Positions 10,028-20,500 of a stretch of DNA of 64,000 bases are shown here, in pieces. The stretch is from Saitoella complicata NRRL Y-17804. Its lineage: Eukaryota; Ascomycota; Saitoellomycetes; Saitoellales; Saitoellaceae. The stretch spans positions 403,514-467,513 of the forward strand of contig NW_017566992.1 in NCBI RefSeq assembly GCF_001661265.1, given 5' to 3'. The position numbers and the translations under genes were made by a program. The notes beneath the pieces were generated by a model. That model searched no databases, was not told where the DNA came from, and worked only from the letters and a program-made list of their open reading frames with translations. The stretch's first letter is position 1. The number at the start of each line of letters is the position of its first letter.

Positions 10028-11152
10028 GACGAAGGAGATCGAGCTGGTGGGTGATCATGATGGACGTGGAAGACGTGGTCTCCGTTTGGATGTCGCGATC
10101 AAAGGGGACAAGAGGCCAGAAGAGACTTCGGGGAGGTTGGGCGTAGTGGTTTGACGTCAATTCGTGACCGGCTTTCATGACATATTCGAAGAACTGGGAA
10201 GGGATCAGAGCTTCTCGGCTCTCCCCGTCACCACTTAACGCGGTTGAGCACACAAGGTGCGATTAAGATCGGGACGTCGCGAAGATCATCTGCCCTGACC
10301 TTTCTCACTTTGGAAGAGTCATGAAATTCCTCAATCTCCTCGTCATAACACTCTACAATTCAATAGCAGCCCTCGATACGTGGTGGGAATGTATGGGAGT
10401 AATAGAGTTGCTGAATCGGTGTTAGCGTGGTTTGGGGGATCGGTATCGTGACGATGAGATGATCGAGAATTTAGAGGATCGTGATTGTGCACTTAAGGTC
10501 ATCGCGATTTGTGAAGGAGGCAAAAAACGAACCGCCCTATGGATTAATGGATTAAGGGAAGATTGCAGCTGAGCTGAGGGAGAGAACAGGTGCTACAGCA
10601 CTTCGAAGCTTTCCTGTGTTACCGGTCAGGCATGAATCGAACCTCCTATCTCTCCATTACTTTCAAGGTTAACCGAACTGATCATTACCAATCATCGAAT
10701 TCCCCGGAGTGCATGATACCTCCGGAACTCCGCCTTCCGGCCGAACACATCCCAAATGACAACACATCAGTCTCTTTCCAAACCTCCGGAGAACCCTGAT
10801 CGATTCCTTTACCCCCCATAGAACACCTCATCGATGCTTCCAGGAATGAACTCCTTACCTCATGCCTCCCCCCAAAATCGTTGATGTGCACTGCACATCT
10901 TTACGGCCAAATGACGAGAACTCCCAAATGGGGAAATTCCGCAACATGCGCTATTCCCAAAACGGTAGTCTTATTGAATATCACGCCGGAGAAATACCTA
11001 CAGGTGCGTGTCGTGTGATCGTAATCCAGATGGAAGTGAAGAACAAGGTGATAGATTGAAAGACGTAATGATGATGACTGGGCTGGTTGATCAGAGGGAG
11101 AATGGAAGATGATGTCAAAGGGAGTAAGCGAGGGTAGGGGAGGGGGAATGCC

Positions 11153-11160
11153 TATATAAA
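11153..11160 (+). promoter_or_regulatory. TATA box of con-6 B
   Basis: TATATAAA, 78 bp upstream of the ATG at 11238, preceded by purine-rich AGGGG elements. This is the best TATA match in the window. Confidence 0.65.
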
Positions 11161-11237
11161 CCGCCGTCCCCGGCCGCCTTTGATCCAGGATTAAATACAA
11201 ACCCAACACCTCTACAACAACAACGACTACTATCAAA

Positions 11238-11555
11238 ATGGCTAACCCTGGAAACGTCGCTGGGTGTGTCGCTTCCTCAATCTATCAAGCATCCTGATTA
11301 GTTGCTAACATCTCCTCCAGTGGATACAAGGCCACCCTCAACAACCCCAACGTCTCTGACGAAGCTAAGCAGCACGCTCAGGAGATGCTCGACTCCGGTG
11401 ATTTCGAGTCCGCTCCCTCCTCCTCCAAGCACGACGACTCCATGAAGAACACAGGTAACGTCATCGGTGGATACAAGGCTACTCTCAACAACCCCAACGT
11501 CTCCGACGAGGCCAAGGAGCACGCTCAGGAGAAGTTGGATGAGCTCGGTGCTTAA
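11238..11555 (+). CDS. con-6: Conidiation protein CON-6 homologue B
   Basis: Exons 11238-11263 and 11321-11555 give 86 aa. The 57-nt intron has donor GTGTGT, branch GCTAACA and acceptor CCAG. The first exon encodes only nine residues, and the intron splits the GG|T codon of the first Con-6 repeat. The two repeats (GGYKATLNNPNVSDEAKQHA and GGYKATLNNPNVSDEAKEHA) are joined by a Ser/Asp-rich linker (SGDFESAPSSSKHDD). It ends KLDELGA, close to the KLDEFGA end of homologue A, so the two are clear paralogues from an inverted duplication. Codons are strongly biased (AAC, CTC, GTC, AAG), which fits high expression. Confidence 0.92.
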
Positions 11556-11893
11556 GCGTTGAATGTTTATTGAAAGATCGATTTGATATTGTATGGTGAT
11601 ACGGTGTACGACTAGTAGGTTTACGGTTGGATAAACGGTTTTTGGGTTACAATAATTATCATTGCTTCTCCGACTTCTCTGTTCAGTTGTCCTTCCTCGT
11701 AATGTAAAGCGGTTTGTAGCCTTAATTCTTGTCGATGTCGTCTCCATGTTTACTCCAGGGACAGTTGTCTATGTTCTTCATACTTACTCGTAGTCGGTAG
11801 ATCGACAAAACTTCCGACCCGTGGAGCTGAAACGCTGCTGTTACAAGGTATTGTTCGATATATTATGTCCCACGTCTCTATCCTCCATCCTCC
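11556..11893. other. Intergenic, convergent 3' ends
   Basis: 338 bp between con-6 B (+) and the metallopeptidase (-). A weak open frame opposite con-6 B is its antisense shadow. Nothing else seen. Confidence 0.5.
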
Positions 11894-14111
11894 CTACGAT
11901 ACCGCCTTATACAACACCCCAATCCCATCCAACCACTGCCCCAAACTCCCCCACATCCCAACAATCACATACCCCTCCGGACACCTAACCTCATGCAAAC
12001 TCCCCCCTCCTCCACCAAACCACCCACTCCTCCGTCCCCAGTTTGTGAAAACCTCAACCCCATCAACCCAAACCCCACTCCTCACTACAAAGTGGCTGAT
12101 CCTCTCGCCCTCGGGACCGTTGAGTGGGAGGTGGTGCGGGGACCCTCCGCGTCCACCGAAGAGGAGGCGGGAGGAGTTTGCGAAGGTGAATTCTAGGCCG
12201 TCGAGGGAGTTGCCGGAGAAAACGGTTATGTTTGTGATTGGGCTATCGGGGAAGATGACTTGGATTGGTCTTGAATTTGGTAGTCCGCTCAACCCGAATT
12301 TCTGGGCTTTGAGGATGGGATGGCCGTCGTGGGTTGAGATGTCGAGGACGCCTTCACGTAACAGACCATCGAAATCCTCGATCGTGGTCTGTCCCTGATT
12401 CGCGGAAATGATTTCGAGCTTCATTTTCCCCGTTTTTGTACCCGCTTTCTCTCGTAGTTCGGATTCGAGGAGGAACAGTTCCTGCTCAGGTTGATCTGGG
12501 AACTCGTGATGTGCCCGAAACCTCCCATCGACATAAATTTCAACCAACGAGATACCGGCATTAGACGTCACCTGCACACCATGCTCAACAGGATGGTACG
12601 TCGGGCCTTGATCATTAATCGGCGCACCCTCACCCGGTAACCTAAAAAGCGGATGGTACCGAAACCTCTGTACCCAAACAAATTAGCACCGTCACAAACT
12701 GATGAGGACGAAGTCGTGGGATACCATGATATCCAACCTATGCCACCAACACTCCTCCTCCCTCCCCACAACTCTCTTCCCCTTCTCCCGTCCCCTCGCC
12801 ACCCCCGGTGCCTCACCAACACAAAACGTCCGATTGAGTCGAACGTAATCCCGTAACATCACACCATCAGGTTGATGAGGACACGTAAGCGCATGTCCGA
12901 CTTCATGCATGAATGCCCCGATACCGATATTCGCACATTCCCACACCGTCCCACATTCATTCGCGTCGTTGGCGACGTAGCGCGTGTCTGTGCGGAAGGT
13001 ATCTGTGAATGCTGGGATCACGTGCGAGAGTTGAGAAGGCCATGACCAGAGTGTGTGAGAGCCGAAGATACCGAGTTGAGTGTCTCCTGCGCCTCCACCG
13101 AGGGCGGCATGTGCCGTGATGAGTTTTCCGTCCCAGTGGGCGTCGAGGAGGAGGCATGCTACCCAGACTTTACCGTTGGTGAATGGGATCCCGGCGGCGC
13201 GGAGGGCATCAAGGGTAATGCCGAATAAAGCGCCCGTATCGTTGCCTTGGGGGTTTTGTTGCGCGCGATTAGGGTGTCGCAGTTCAGCCGTGGTTTTGTC
13301 GGTGCGGATGACATGGATCCGTGCGGTTTGTCGGAGAGCTGGAGGTGAAGACAGCGTATCCAGCCCCCACTCTTCGTCAAGACGGAAAGTCCGGCGGCCC
13401 ATGCCGTTACGGTGCATTTGTTCCGCAGTGAAAGATTGCCAGAGGTATCTATGAGTAGACATTAGCAATTCGTCCGCGACGACCACATGTTGTATGCATA
13501 CCCCGCCATTCGTAGCTTCTTCTTTGCTTCTTCGAGGTCATTTGGGCCTCGGTTTGGCATGGTGTCGAATTTGTGGGGACTGTCTTTTGCGACCAAGATC
13601 GCGAGATGGAGGGGTGGGTTCTGTGTTAGTGGCAAGTACGACACGTTTAACATCGTCTCCAAACCCTCAAACACAAATCTGACTTGATTCGGCCCAGGAA
13701 CGAGGTGGACAAGTGCCTTGAAATGCGAGTCGGTGACCGGATAAACTTGGGACGGAAAGGTATTCAGATGATGCTGAACAGTAATACTGGCATCGAACGT
13801 AGACCCATGTGGTCCCGCACGACCTTCAACGAGCAGGATTCGCTGTTGATTCGATCAGCAATTACATTATATGCCATCTGCTACATCTGTTAGCATACCT
13901 GATGTACCCACTCGCCACTCTTAATCGAGGTAATTTCAGGCGGAGCGTGGTGTCCATTTGCCGTCAGTGCAAATTGTGCAGGTTTTTCTCCGTAGGCTGG
14001 AGGCGGTGGGTATGGTCGGTTTCCGGGGATTGGAGGAGTGGAGCCTGGTGCTGGTGTTGGACGAGGGAGTGAGTTCTTGAGGTCCTTCAGGTCGTTGAGG
14101 AAGCCCTTCAT
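11894..14111 (-). CDS. Zinc metallopeptidase (YIL108W-type) with C-terminal jacalin-like lectin domain
   Basis: Four exons on the minus strand (14111-13899, 13842-13502, 13448-12725, 12667-11894) give 683 aa. The introns (56, 53 and 57 nt) join in phase with branch sites CTGAT, CTAAT and CTAAT. The start MKGFLNDLKDLKN is chosen over an upstream ATG at 14282 that adds only unlike sequence. The zinc motif HEVGHALTCPH (His366, Glu367, His370, His376) lies in exon 3. It is followed by the family's conserved RFRYHPLFRLP across the third intron. The last ~150 residues are Gly-rich with GGRGGSPHH and end WLDGIGVLYK, typical of jacalin-like domains. Yeast YIL108W is the closest named relative; its substrate is not known. 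Confidence 0.88.
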
Positions 14112-14333
14112 GATTGGTGTCGTTGGAACGCTGTGGAAGAGGACAAAACGTAACGACTGATCTTCGGCAAATCTGAGCACTCTGCGGTCCGTATAGGCCA
14201 GATCAAGGTGGTTGGATGGCAATGGTCTTGGTGTAGTACTTCCACCGAACCGGTGACGCCTGACTGCGCAGGAACCCGTCACCCAGCAAACCTCGATCCT
14301 CCTCGCCCAACCTCCAAACTTCTAAGATCAACA

Positions 14334-15207
14334 ATGGGCCCTAAAATCCGAGCATGCATCTTTGACATGGATGGTGAGATATTGCAATCTAGCCTGTCTT
14401 TTCACGGCTAACAACATCTTACAGGTCTCCTCCTCGACACGGAGCAAGTCTACACCGACGTAACGAGTCCGTCCCTTCCCCCCTCTCTCCTCTTCCCTCT
14501 TCTAACACTAGAACCCTACAGATGAGCTATTGGCATCCTACGGCAAACCCAACCTTCCCCTCGAAATTAAGGCACAGATGATGGGCCGACCAGGCCCTTA
14601 CGCAGCCCAAGTCCTCATCGACTGGGCAAACCTCCCCGTCACCGCATCCGAATACTTTGCCGAAACCAGTAAACGCCAAACAGAACTCTGGCCTGCCGTC
14701 CGCGCAATGCCCGGCGCAGTCGAACTCATCCAACACCTCAAAGAGCACGGTGTTCCGATCGCGGTGGCGACGAGTTCTCATCGAAGGAATTTCGAGTTGA
14801 AGAGTGCGGCACATGTGGATACACTTTTCGCACATTTCGGGGAGCATATCATCGTAGGCGACGATCCACGAATCCCAACCGGCCGCGGAAAACCATACCC
14901 GGATATCTGGCTCTTAGCGCTCAACACTCTCAACACCTCCCTCGCCTCCACCAACCCCTCCCACACCCCAATCCTCCCCTCCGAATGTTTGGTATTCGAA
15001 GACTCAGTACTGGGAGTTGAGTCTGGGAGAGCAGCGGGGATGAATGTTGTTTGGGTTCCTGATGGGAGGATTAAGGCTGTGTTCGAGGGGAAGGATGAGG
15101 AGATTTTGGGGGTGGATGGGGCTCATATCGCTGTTGATGAGTTGGGGCATCTGGATTTAGAGGGGTATGGGTTGCCGAGGATGAGGATTGGGGAGTTGGA
15201 AAACTAA
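14334..15207 (+). CDS. HAD-superfamily phosphatase, HDHD1/GS1-like
   Basis: Three exons (14334-14373, 14425-14466, 14522-15207) give 255 aa. Introns of 51 and 55 nt both have CTAAC branch sites. The second donor is GTCCGT, needed to restore VYTDVTNELLASYGKP. HAD motif I is DMDGLLLDTE, split by the first intron. Motif II is ATSS, motif III the Lys of RGKPYPD, and motif IV VFEDS. A helical cap lies between motifs I and II, as in subfamily I enzymes that dephosphorylate small phospho-sugars or pseudouridine monophosphate. The exact substrate is open. Its start is 222 bp from that of the divergent metallopeptidase gene. Confidence 0.9.
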
Positions 15208-15511
15208 AGGGGGAAGGGATGTGAAGGACTATATGGACTTCTTAGGCGTAATGAACGGACGATTTACAATTGAGATGTGAGAGTATCTTGCCTTATCTTT
15301 CAAGATTGATAGCAAAACAATCATGATCATAGAGAGAAACACGTCATGGGTCCGGTGTACGCTTGGGTGCATGTGAAGCCAGTCCACGGCCAATCTCACG
15401 ATCTCGAGCTCGAGCGTTTCCGTGGTGGAGAAAAGGAGGACAGGTATCAAAAAATTATTACGATAACGGAAAGAAGAATCGCAAGCTTCGGCTGGTATCC
15501 AGATGTATCCT
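15208..15511. other. Intergenic, convergent 3' ends
   Basis: 304 bp between the HAD gene (+) and the secreted protein (-). No feature seen. Confidence 0.5.
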
Positions 15512-17182
15512 CTAACCCTCCTCCTCCTCATTAAGCTGCTCCGATCCAACACCTACTCCCTCTCCCTCTCCTTCCTTACGACCCCACACAGGCTTTCCAG
15601 GTCCCCTCGGCGGCCTCCCAAACCCACCATCCCAATACCCACCCTCCTGTCCCGGTCCTAAACTAACATTCCCCCGACACCTCGGCTGCACAAAATCCTC
15701 CTCTCTCCCCACCGGCCAAATCGGCAAAAAGCAAATCTCGTGGGCATCGCAACCTCGACAGCGCTTCCAGGTCGTCCAGCCGAGGTTGGATTTGAGGTCT
15801 TGCAGTAGGCCGAGGGCGGATGAGAGGGAGGAGGTGGAGAGGGCGGAGGAGAGTGTTGAGCAGATGTGGTGTGCGATTTGAGTCGTTGCGAGGTACGCTG
15901 TCGTCGTTGTGTCCGCATCGGAGGGGATGAACTGCGCCGCACACCTCTCCACCTCCAACGTCCCATTTCGAGCGCCGTAGTCGATAAATGGCCTCAGCGC
16001 TCTGTCAACCTCCGCCTGGAAAGCCTCGAGTGTGGTAAAGTGGCCAGAGGCGAGATACTCGATTCGATCGGCGTAGCGTTGGATGATCATATCCACGACA
16101 CCCTGCCAGTCCACACTGTTCCCTTTCGTCTCTTCGTTCAAGATCATCTGTGTGACAGCCTGCGTCACGCGCTCAACTTCCTCCTTCGCTTCCGTCTCAT
16201 TCCTGATTCTGGGGCGTCCGGTGTGGTCCCAATACATAGCATCAGGAAACGTAAACGCCGTCACGAAATGCTCATAATCCAACGTCACCCTCCCGCCGCC
16301 AATTCCGTCATACCTCGCCGCAACAGCTCGATAATAATTAAACCCATCCCCATTATCCCCATCACTCCCCGGCGGCCCATGCCCATTACTTTCCTTCGCG
16401 CGCTTAATCGAAACAATATCCAACCTCTCCCCAAACCCACACAAAATAACCTCAAACCCCCCCTCCATCCTCAACACCCCATCAACACGTCCCTTCCACG
16501 CCCCACTCTCCCTCGCAATTCTACACATCTCATCCGCGCGCTGTTTATCACCGCCCATCCCTACATCCGGATCGATGAGTCCGGGAAGGAGAACGAGGTC
16601 TTGCGCATCGAGTGTGCCCTTGGAGGATTTCGCGGCGGATTGGCCGTCGAGGTAGAGGAGGCGGAGAGGGGTGGTTGTGCGGTAGGTGTGGAGGTAACCG
16701 TAGGATTTATCTTTCTCTTCTTTGGTGGGGGGAGATTCGAAGGCGCCTTGGTAGGCGAAGAGGGGGCCGAACTTGTCGGACTCTTCGCGTTTCTCCAGAT
16801 CAGGGGGTCCTCCACGCTTAAGATCAGGATGACCCATTCCCTTTCCAGGAGGTCCTCTCCCAGGTCCACCAGGTCTACGACGTCCCCTCCCCGGCCTAGC
16901 AAAAATCATAGCATGCTCCGGCTCAAACGCCAACCACTCTATCCCGTTCACTCTCTCCCGCTTCGACGTCCCATGATAGAATTCCGTACCCTCCGGAACC
17001 GTCGCGATGAAGAATGACATACCATTGTGGTTCAGGGAGGAGCCGAATTGGCGCATGGAGGAGTGGATTGCGGCGAAGATGTGGTTGGCGTTGGGCAGCC
17101 GATCAGCAGCTGCCGAAGGAACAACAGTCACGGTTGCCAGACATGGCAGGAGGAGTGAGAGGAAGGAACGTGTGAGCAGCAT
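15512..17182 (-). CDS. Secreted protein of unknown function, 556 aa
   Basis: Single exon on the minus strand. The ATG at 17182 begins a clear signal peptide (MLLTRSFLSLLLPCLATV..., Ala-rich end near residue 26); the frame upstream opens only at TTG. The mature part has an Arg/Gly/Pro-rich stretch (ARPGRGRRRPGGPGRGPPGK) with dibasic KR sites that Kex2 could cut. It then has LRLLYLDGQSAAKSSKGTLD, RMEGGFEVILCGF and a Cys-rich region (CRGCDAHEICFLP), and ends in an acidic Glu run. It seems to belong to a fungus-wide family of secreted proteins with no assigned function; I recognise no catalytic motif. No membrane anchor follows, so it is probably released to the wall or medium. Confidence 0.75.
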   Translation of the reverse strand: MLLTRSFLSLLLPCLATVTVVPSAAADRLPNANHIFAAIHSSMRQFGSSLNHNGMSFFIATVPEGTEFYHGTSKRERVNGIEWLAFEPEHAMIFARPGRGRRRPGGPGRGPPGKGMGHPDLKRGGPPDLEKREESDKFGPLFAYQGAFESPPTKEEKDKSYGYLHTYRTTTPLRLLYLDGQSAAKSSKGTLDAQDLVLLPGLIDPDVGMGGDKQRADEMCRIARESGAWKGRVDGVLRMEGGFEVILCGFGERLDIVSIKRAKESNGHGPPGSDGDNGDGFNYYRAVAARYDGIGGGRVTLDYEHFVTAFTFPDAMYWDHTGRPRIRNETEAKEEVERVTQAVTQMILNEETKGNSVDWQGVVDMIIQRYADRIEYLASGHFTTLEAFQAEVDRALRPFIDYGARNGTLEVERCAAQFIPSDADTTTTAYLATTQIAHHICSTLSSALSTSSLSSALGLLQDLKSNLGWTTWKRCRGCDAHEICFLPIWPVGREEDFVQPRCRGNVSLGPGQEGGYWDGGFGRPPRGPGKPVWGRKEGEGEGVGVGSEQLNEEEEG

Positions 17183-17568
17183 TTCGCCAGTCAATCGCAA
17201 CAGCTTCTCGCAAGTGAGTGACAGATCGAAGAGGGACAGCCATGGTCATATCTGATCTGTTTTCTGGAGGTTTGTCGTCCCTGCCAAGATCTAATCTGAT
17301 GCGCTCGGTCAGTCGGTCCGACGTCCCATGATAGAATCACGTGCACGGGGGCCTGTACAGCTGTGAGAAGCCGCCGGATTTGGAGAGAGGGTCCATTCAA
17401 CTGCGTCGTAAGAGACGTAACCGTTGTTGAGACTACAGCTGTTATATCTATTGAGGGCAATATAACACGCCGGACCCGCAACTGACCGCTCCCCAGTCCT
17501 CGGCAACGCGTCAGAAACGATGCTCTAAACTCTCGCGTTGCAATTGCGGTAGCATTCATTCGCATACC
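17183..17568. promoter_or_regulatory. Divergent promoter region
   Basis: 386 bp between the secreted-protein gene (-) and the SNF2 gene (+). No clear TATA box seen. Confidence 0.45.
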
Positions 17569-20500
17569 ATGGCCAATCACCATAATGAGTCACCAGCTGC
17601 TGCTCAAGCGCAGTCGTCTCTCCCAACCGACCCCTGGACCTGGACCCTCTCCCAGGTTCAACACTGGGTCCGCGAGACCTTCCCAACCTCAGCCGCAGAT
17701 CCCGCATTCACCCAAGCCCTCGCCTCCAACGACGTTGATGGCCGCGTCTTTCTACGGCTAGATAACGGCACGTTGAGGGATGATTTGGGATTACGAAGTC
17801 TGGGGCAGCGACAGAGGTTGTTGGACGCGATTGAGGAGTTGAGGGAGGGGAGTGTGGGGTGGAGGGGGTGGCAGGTGAGGAGGCAGTCGAGGGGGGTGCA
17901 GTTGTTTGGGACGCTGGGTTCTGTTATGGAGACGCCGGCACAGATGGGGATGGAGGTGTTGGGAGGGGAGGTGAAGACGCCGGTAGGGGTGGGGTGGCCG
18001 TATTCTTCGGGGGGACGGCATCCGTTTGATGATGCGCCTTTGGCGATGAGTATACCTGTTGCGGCGCGGGCACAAATTGTGGGGTCACCGGTTCTGGAAA
18101 GGGCAGCGCACGGTGATGGAGATCTATCTATGGATGATTTGGGCCAGGTGATAGAAGCATTCGATAATGAAGACATGCAAAATATCGACACAAACCCTAC
18201 ATCCCCCGAAGGCGAGGGACGACCGGAAGTCGGTACAGCACAAATCATCCCAGAAAAACCCCAACAACGACCACCAACCAAAACGCCCCGCCTCAAACGA
18301 GCCCTCCTCCCCGGCCGCAAATCAACCCTCACCCCCGACTCAATATTCTTCGGCCACAAAGATGCGCTAACCGGCGAGATTGGTGACTTGAAGGATGATT
18401 GGGCAATTTCCAGCGCGGGGATCGAGACGCAATATCATGTCGGGGAGCTGGAGTATGCTCAACGACTCCTCAAGGGATTTCTCTGGCGGAGATCGATACC
18501 GGAGCGGGTACCCAAAGAACGCGGGAAGCCTGGGAAACGGTGGATCGTGCAGCCGGTGCATGACTTTGCCGTCGAAGACCCAGAACTCACCCCGATCGTC
18601 CTCTACTCCCTCTCCTCCGACCCCGATGACCAAACCCCAACCGTTACCTTAACCCAAACAACCCGCTCCGATCTTCGCCTCCCCCCACCCCCCCTCCTCC
18701 TTCGCCCCCGTCCCTCCCCCTACACCATCCAATTCTCCACGCCCATCAACCCCAACAACGCACTCGACAAAATCGGAAACTTCGACTTTGATTGGGAGAG
18801 TTTGAGGAAGTATGAGGTTATGGAGGGTGGAGATCGGGTATTGCCTATTTATGGGGAGAGTGGGAGTGAGGGGGAGTATGATGAGGAGTTGTTGAGGGAG
18901 ATGGAGGAAGAGGAGCGGGCGAGGGAACGGGAGGAGAGTGGTGGGGGTGAAAAGGTGGTGCTTGAAAAGGCGAAACCTGCGCCGTTGTTCGCGTCGTCGC
19001 CGTCGCCGGAACGGGAAACGGCGGTATCGCTGGAGGGGGTTAGGGCGAGTAGAGCGGGCACGGCGGTTACGGGAGTCGGAACGAGGAAGATCGTGGAGGA
19101 CGCCGCAGAGGATATACTCACTCCGTTACGATCAACGCCAAGTTCACCCAGTCTACGATCGTCGCAGTCGCCACCGGTCGGTACGCAAGTCCCGTGGCCA
19201 CCACCGCAAGCGCGCAGGTCATCTCCATTTGACGATGATGAAGATCTTGATGGACGAACGTCTCTTACCGGTGGTACACCTACTGATGGAGGTCGGGAAC
19301 GATGGCCAAGTACGGGACTCCAAAGCGAACCAATTGTGATTGATGATAGTGATGAAGAGATGGTTATTGGTGGCCCATCACCGCGAGGGGTACTGAAAGT
19401 GGTGCTGAGTGATGATGAGTTGCCGGATGCGAGTACGGTTCTCTTGCAGATATCCCAGAAACCCCTGAAACCGGCGAAAACAGAGGATGAGAACTTGAAA
19501 GTATCTGGAGTATACGGAAGGGTTGGTAATCTCTTACGCCAGGTTTCGGACGAGACTGTCTTCAGTGCTATTTGCGAGCTGACCTACAAGGCGTTGAACG
19601 GACAGCCGTTCACACTACCCGGGGAGTCGGAAGAAGTACTCCAGGCATTCGCCACGATTTGGAGTGAGTACGCGCTCGAGTGCGCCGAGCACATGCCCGA
19701 TACTGTTCTTACGAATTGGCAAGCGGATCGGATTATGCAACAAGACACGTTCTTCGGTTATCTTGGAAAACGGAAGGGTTCCTTGCGGCGAGAGGGTATT
19801 GATCTTGACCCGGTCGAGGAGAAACACCGTCCTGAGTCGGATGAGCCCCGGGCTCCACGGAAGCTGAAGAAGTTGAGAATGAAGCCGGAGAGGTCGAGAC
19901 CACGTGAAGAAGCCTTTCCGGGCGAGTTTGATGATCTGGATGATGGTGATATGTCAGAAGGCGACCGATCTACTCAGGTTCACCCAATATTCAAGAAGCG
20001 AAGGACGCAAGACAGTACGCTAGATGACGATAGTGATTCCGATGGCTCCGATCATGAACGGAGCCGGAACATTAGAACAAGACCAGCAGTACGAGAACCT
20101 CGCGTGAAGAAGGATCGACAGGTTGCGGACAACCAGAGACGACAGCTTCTCCTCCTCAAGAACATCCAAAAACGTGCGGATGAGGCAGCGAAGAGAGGTG
20201 ACAACAGTGGTCGTTTCATTATCAACCTTGGTCACAAAACTGGCGAGAAGGAAGTTATTCTTCATGACTATTATGTGAAGACTCTGAAGGAGCACCAGAA
20301 GGAGGGATTGAGGTTCATGTGGCAGCAAGTGCTCATGCTGGGTGATCGAAGTAAAGGCTGCTTACTTGCGCATACCATGGGTCTCGGTAAGACGTTGCAG
20401 GTTGTCTCGTTTCTGTACACACTGCAAGAGCAAGTGCTGTTACGGAACGGAGACATCCCGGAACACCTCCTTGCCAATCGAGTTATGATTCTCATGCCAG

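Larger units (their letters stand above)
9932..11237. promoter_or_regulatory. Shared upstream region of the two con-6 genes
   Basis: 1.3 kb between two divergent con-6 paralogues. Both ends carry TATA-like boxes, and AGGGG elements of the stress-response type occur near both starts (for example about 11134-11146). Short open frames inside do not look like genes. The arrangement suits large, switchable promoters for spore or stress induction. Confidence 0.6.

Noticed and set aside
10628-10650. T-arm-like sequence of a tRNA (GGTTCGATTC on the minus strand)
   Set aside because: No matching T stem, anticodon arm or acceptor stem around it.
10862-11059. 65-codon ORF in the con-6 intergenic region
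   Set aside because: Short, no domain, no splice partners, overlaps the promoter of con-6 B.
15866-17017. 383-codon plus-strand ORF
   Set aside because: Antisense of the secreted protein, whose signal peptide and cysteines mark the true strand.
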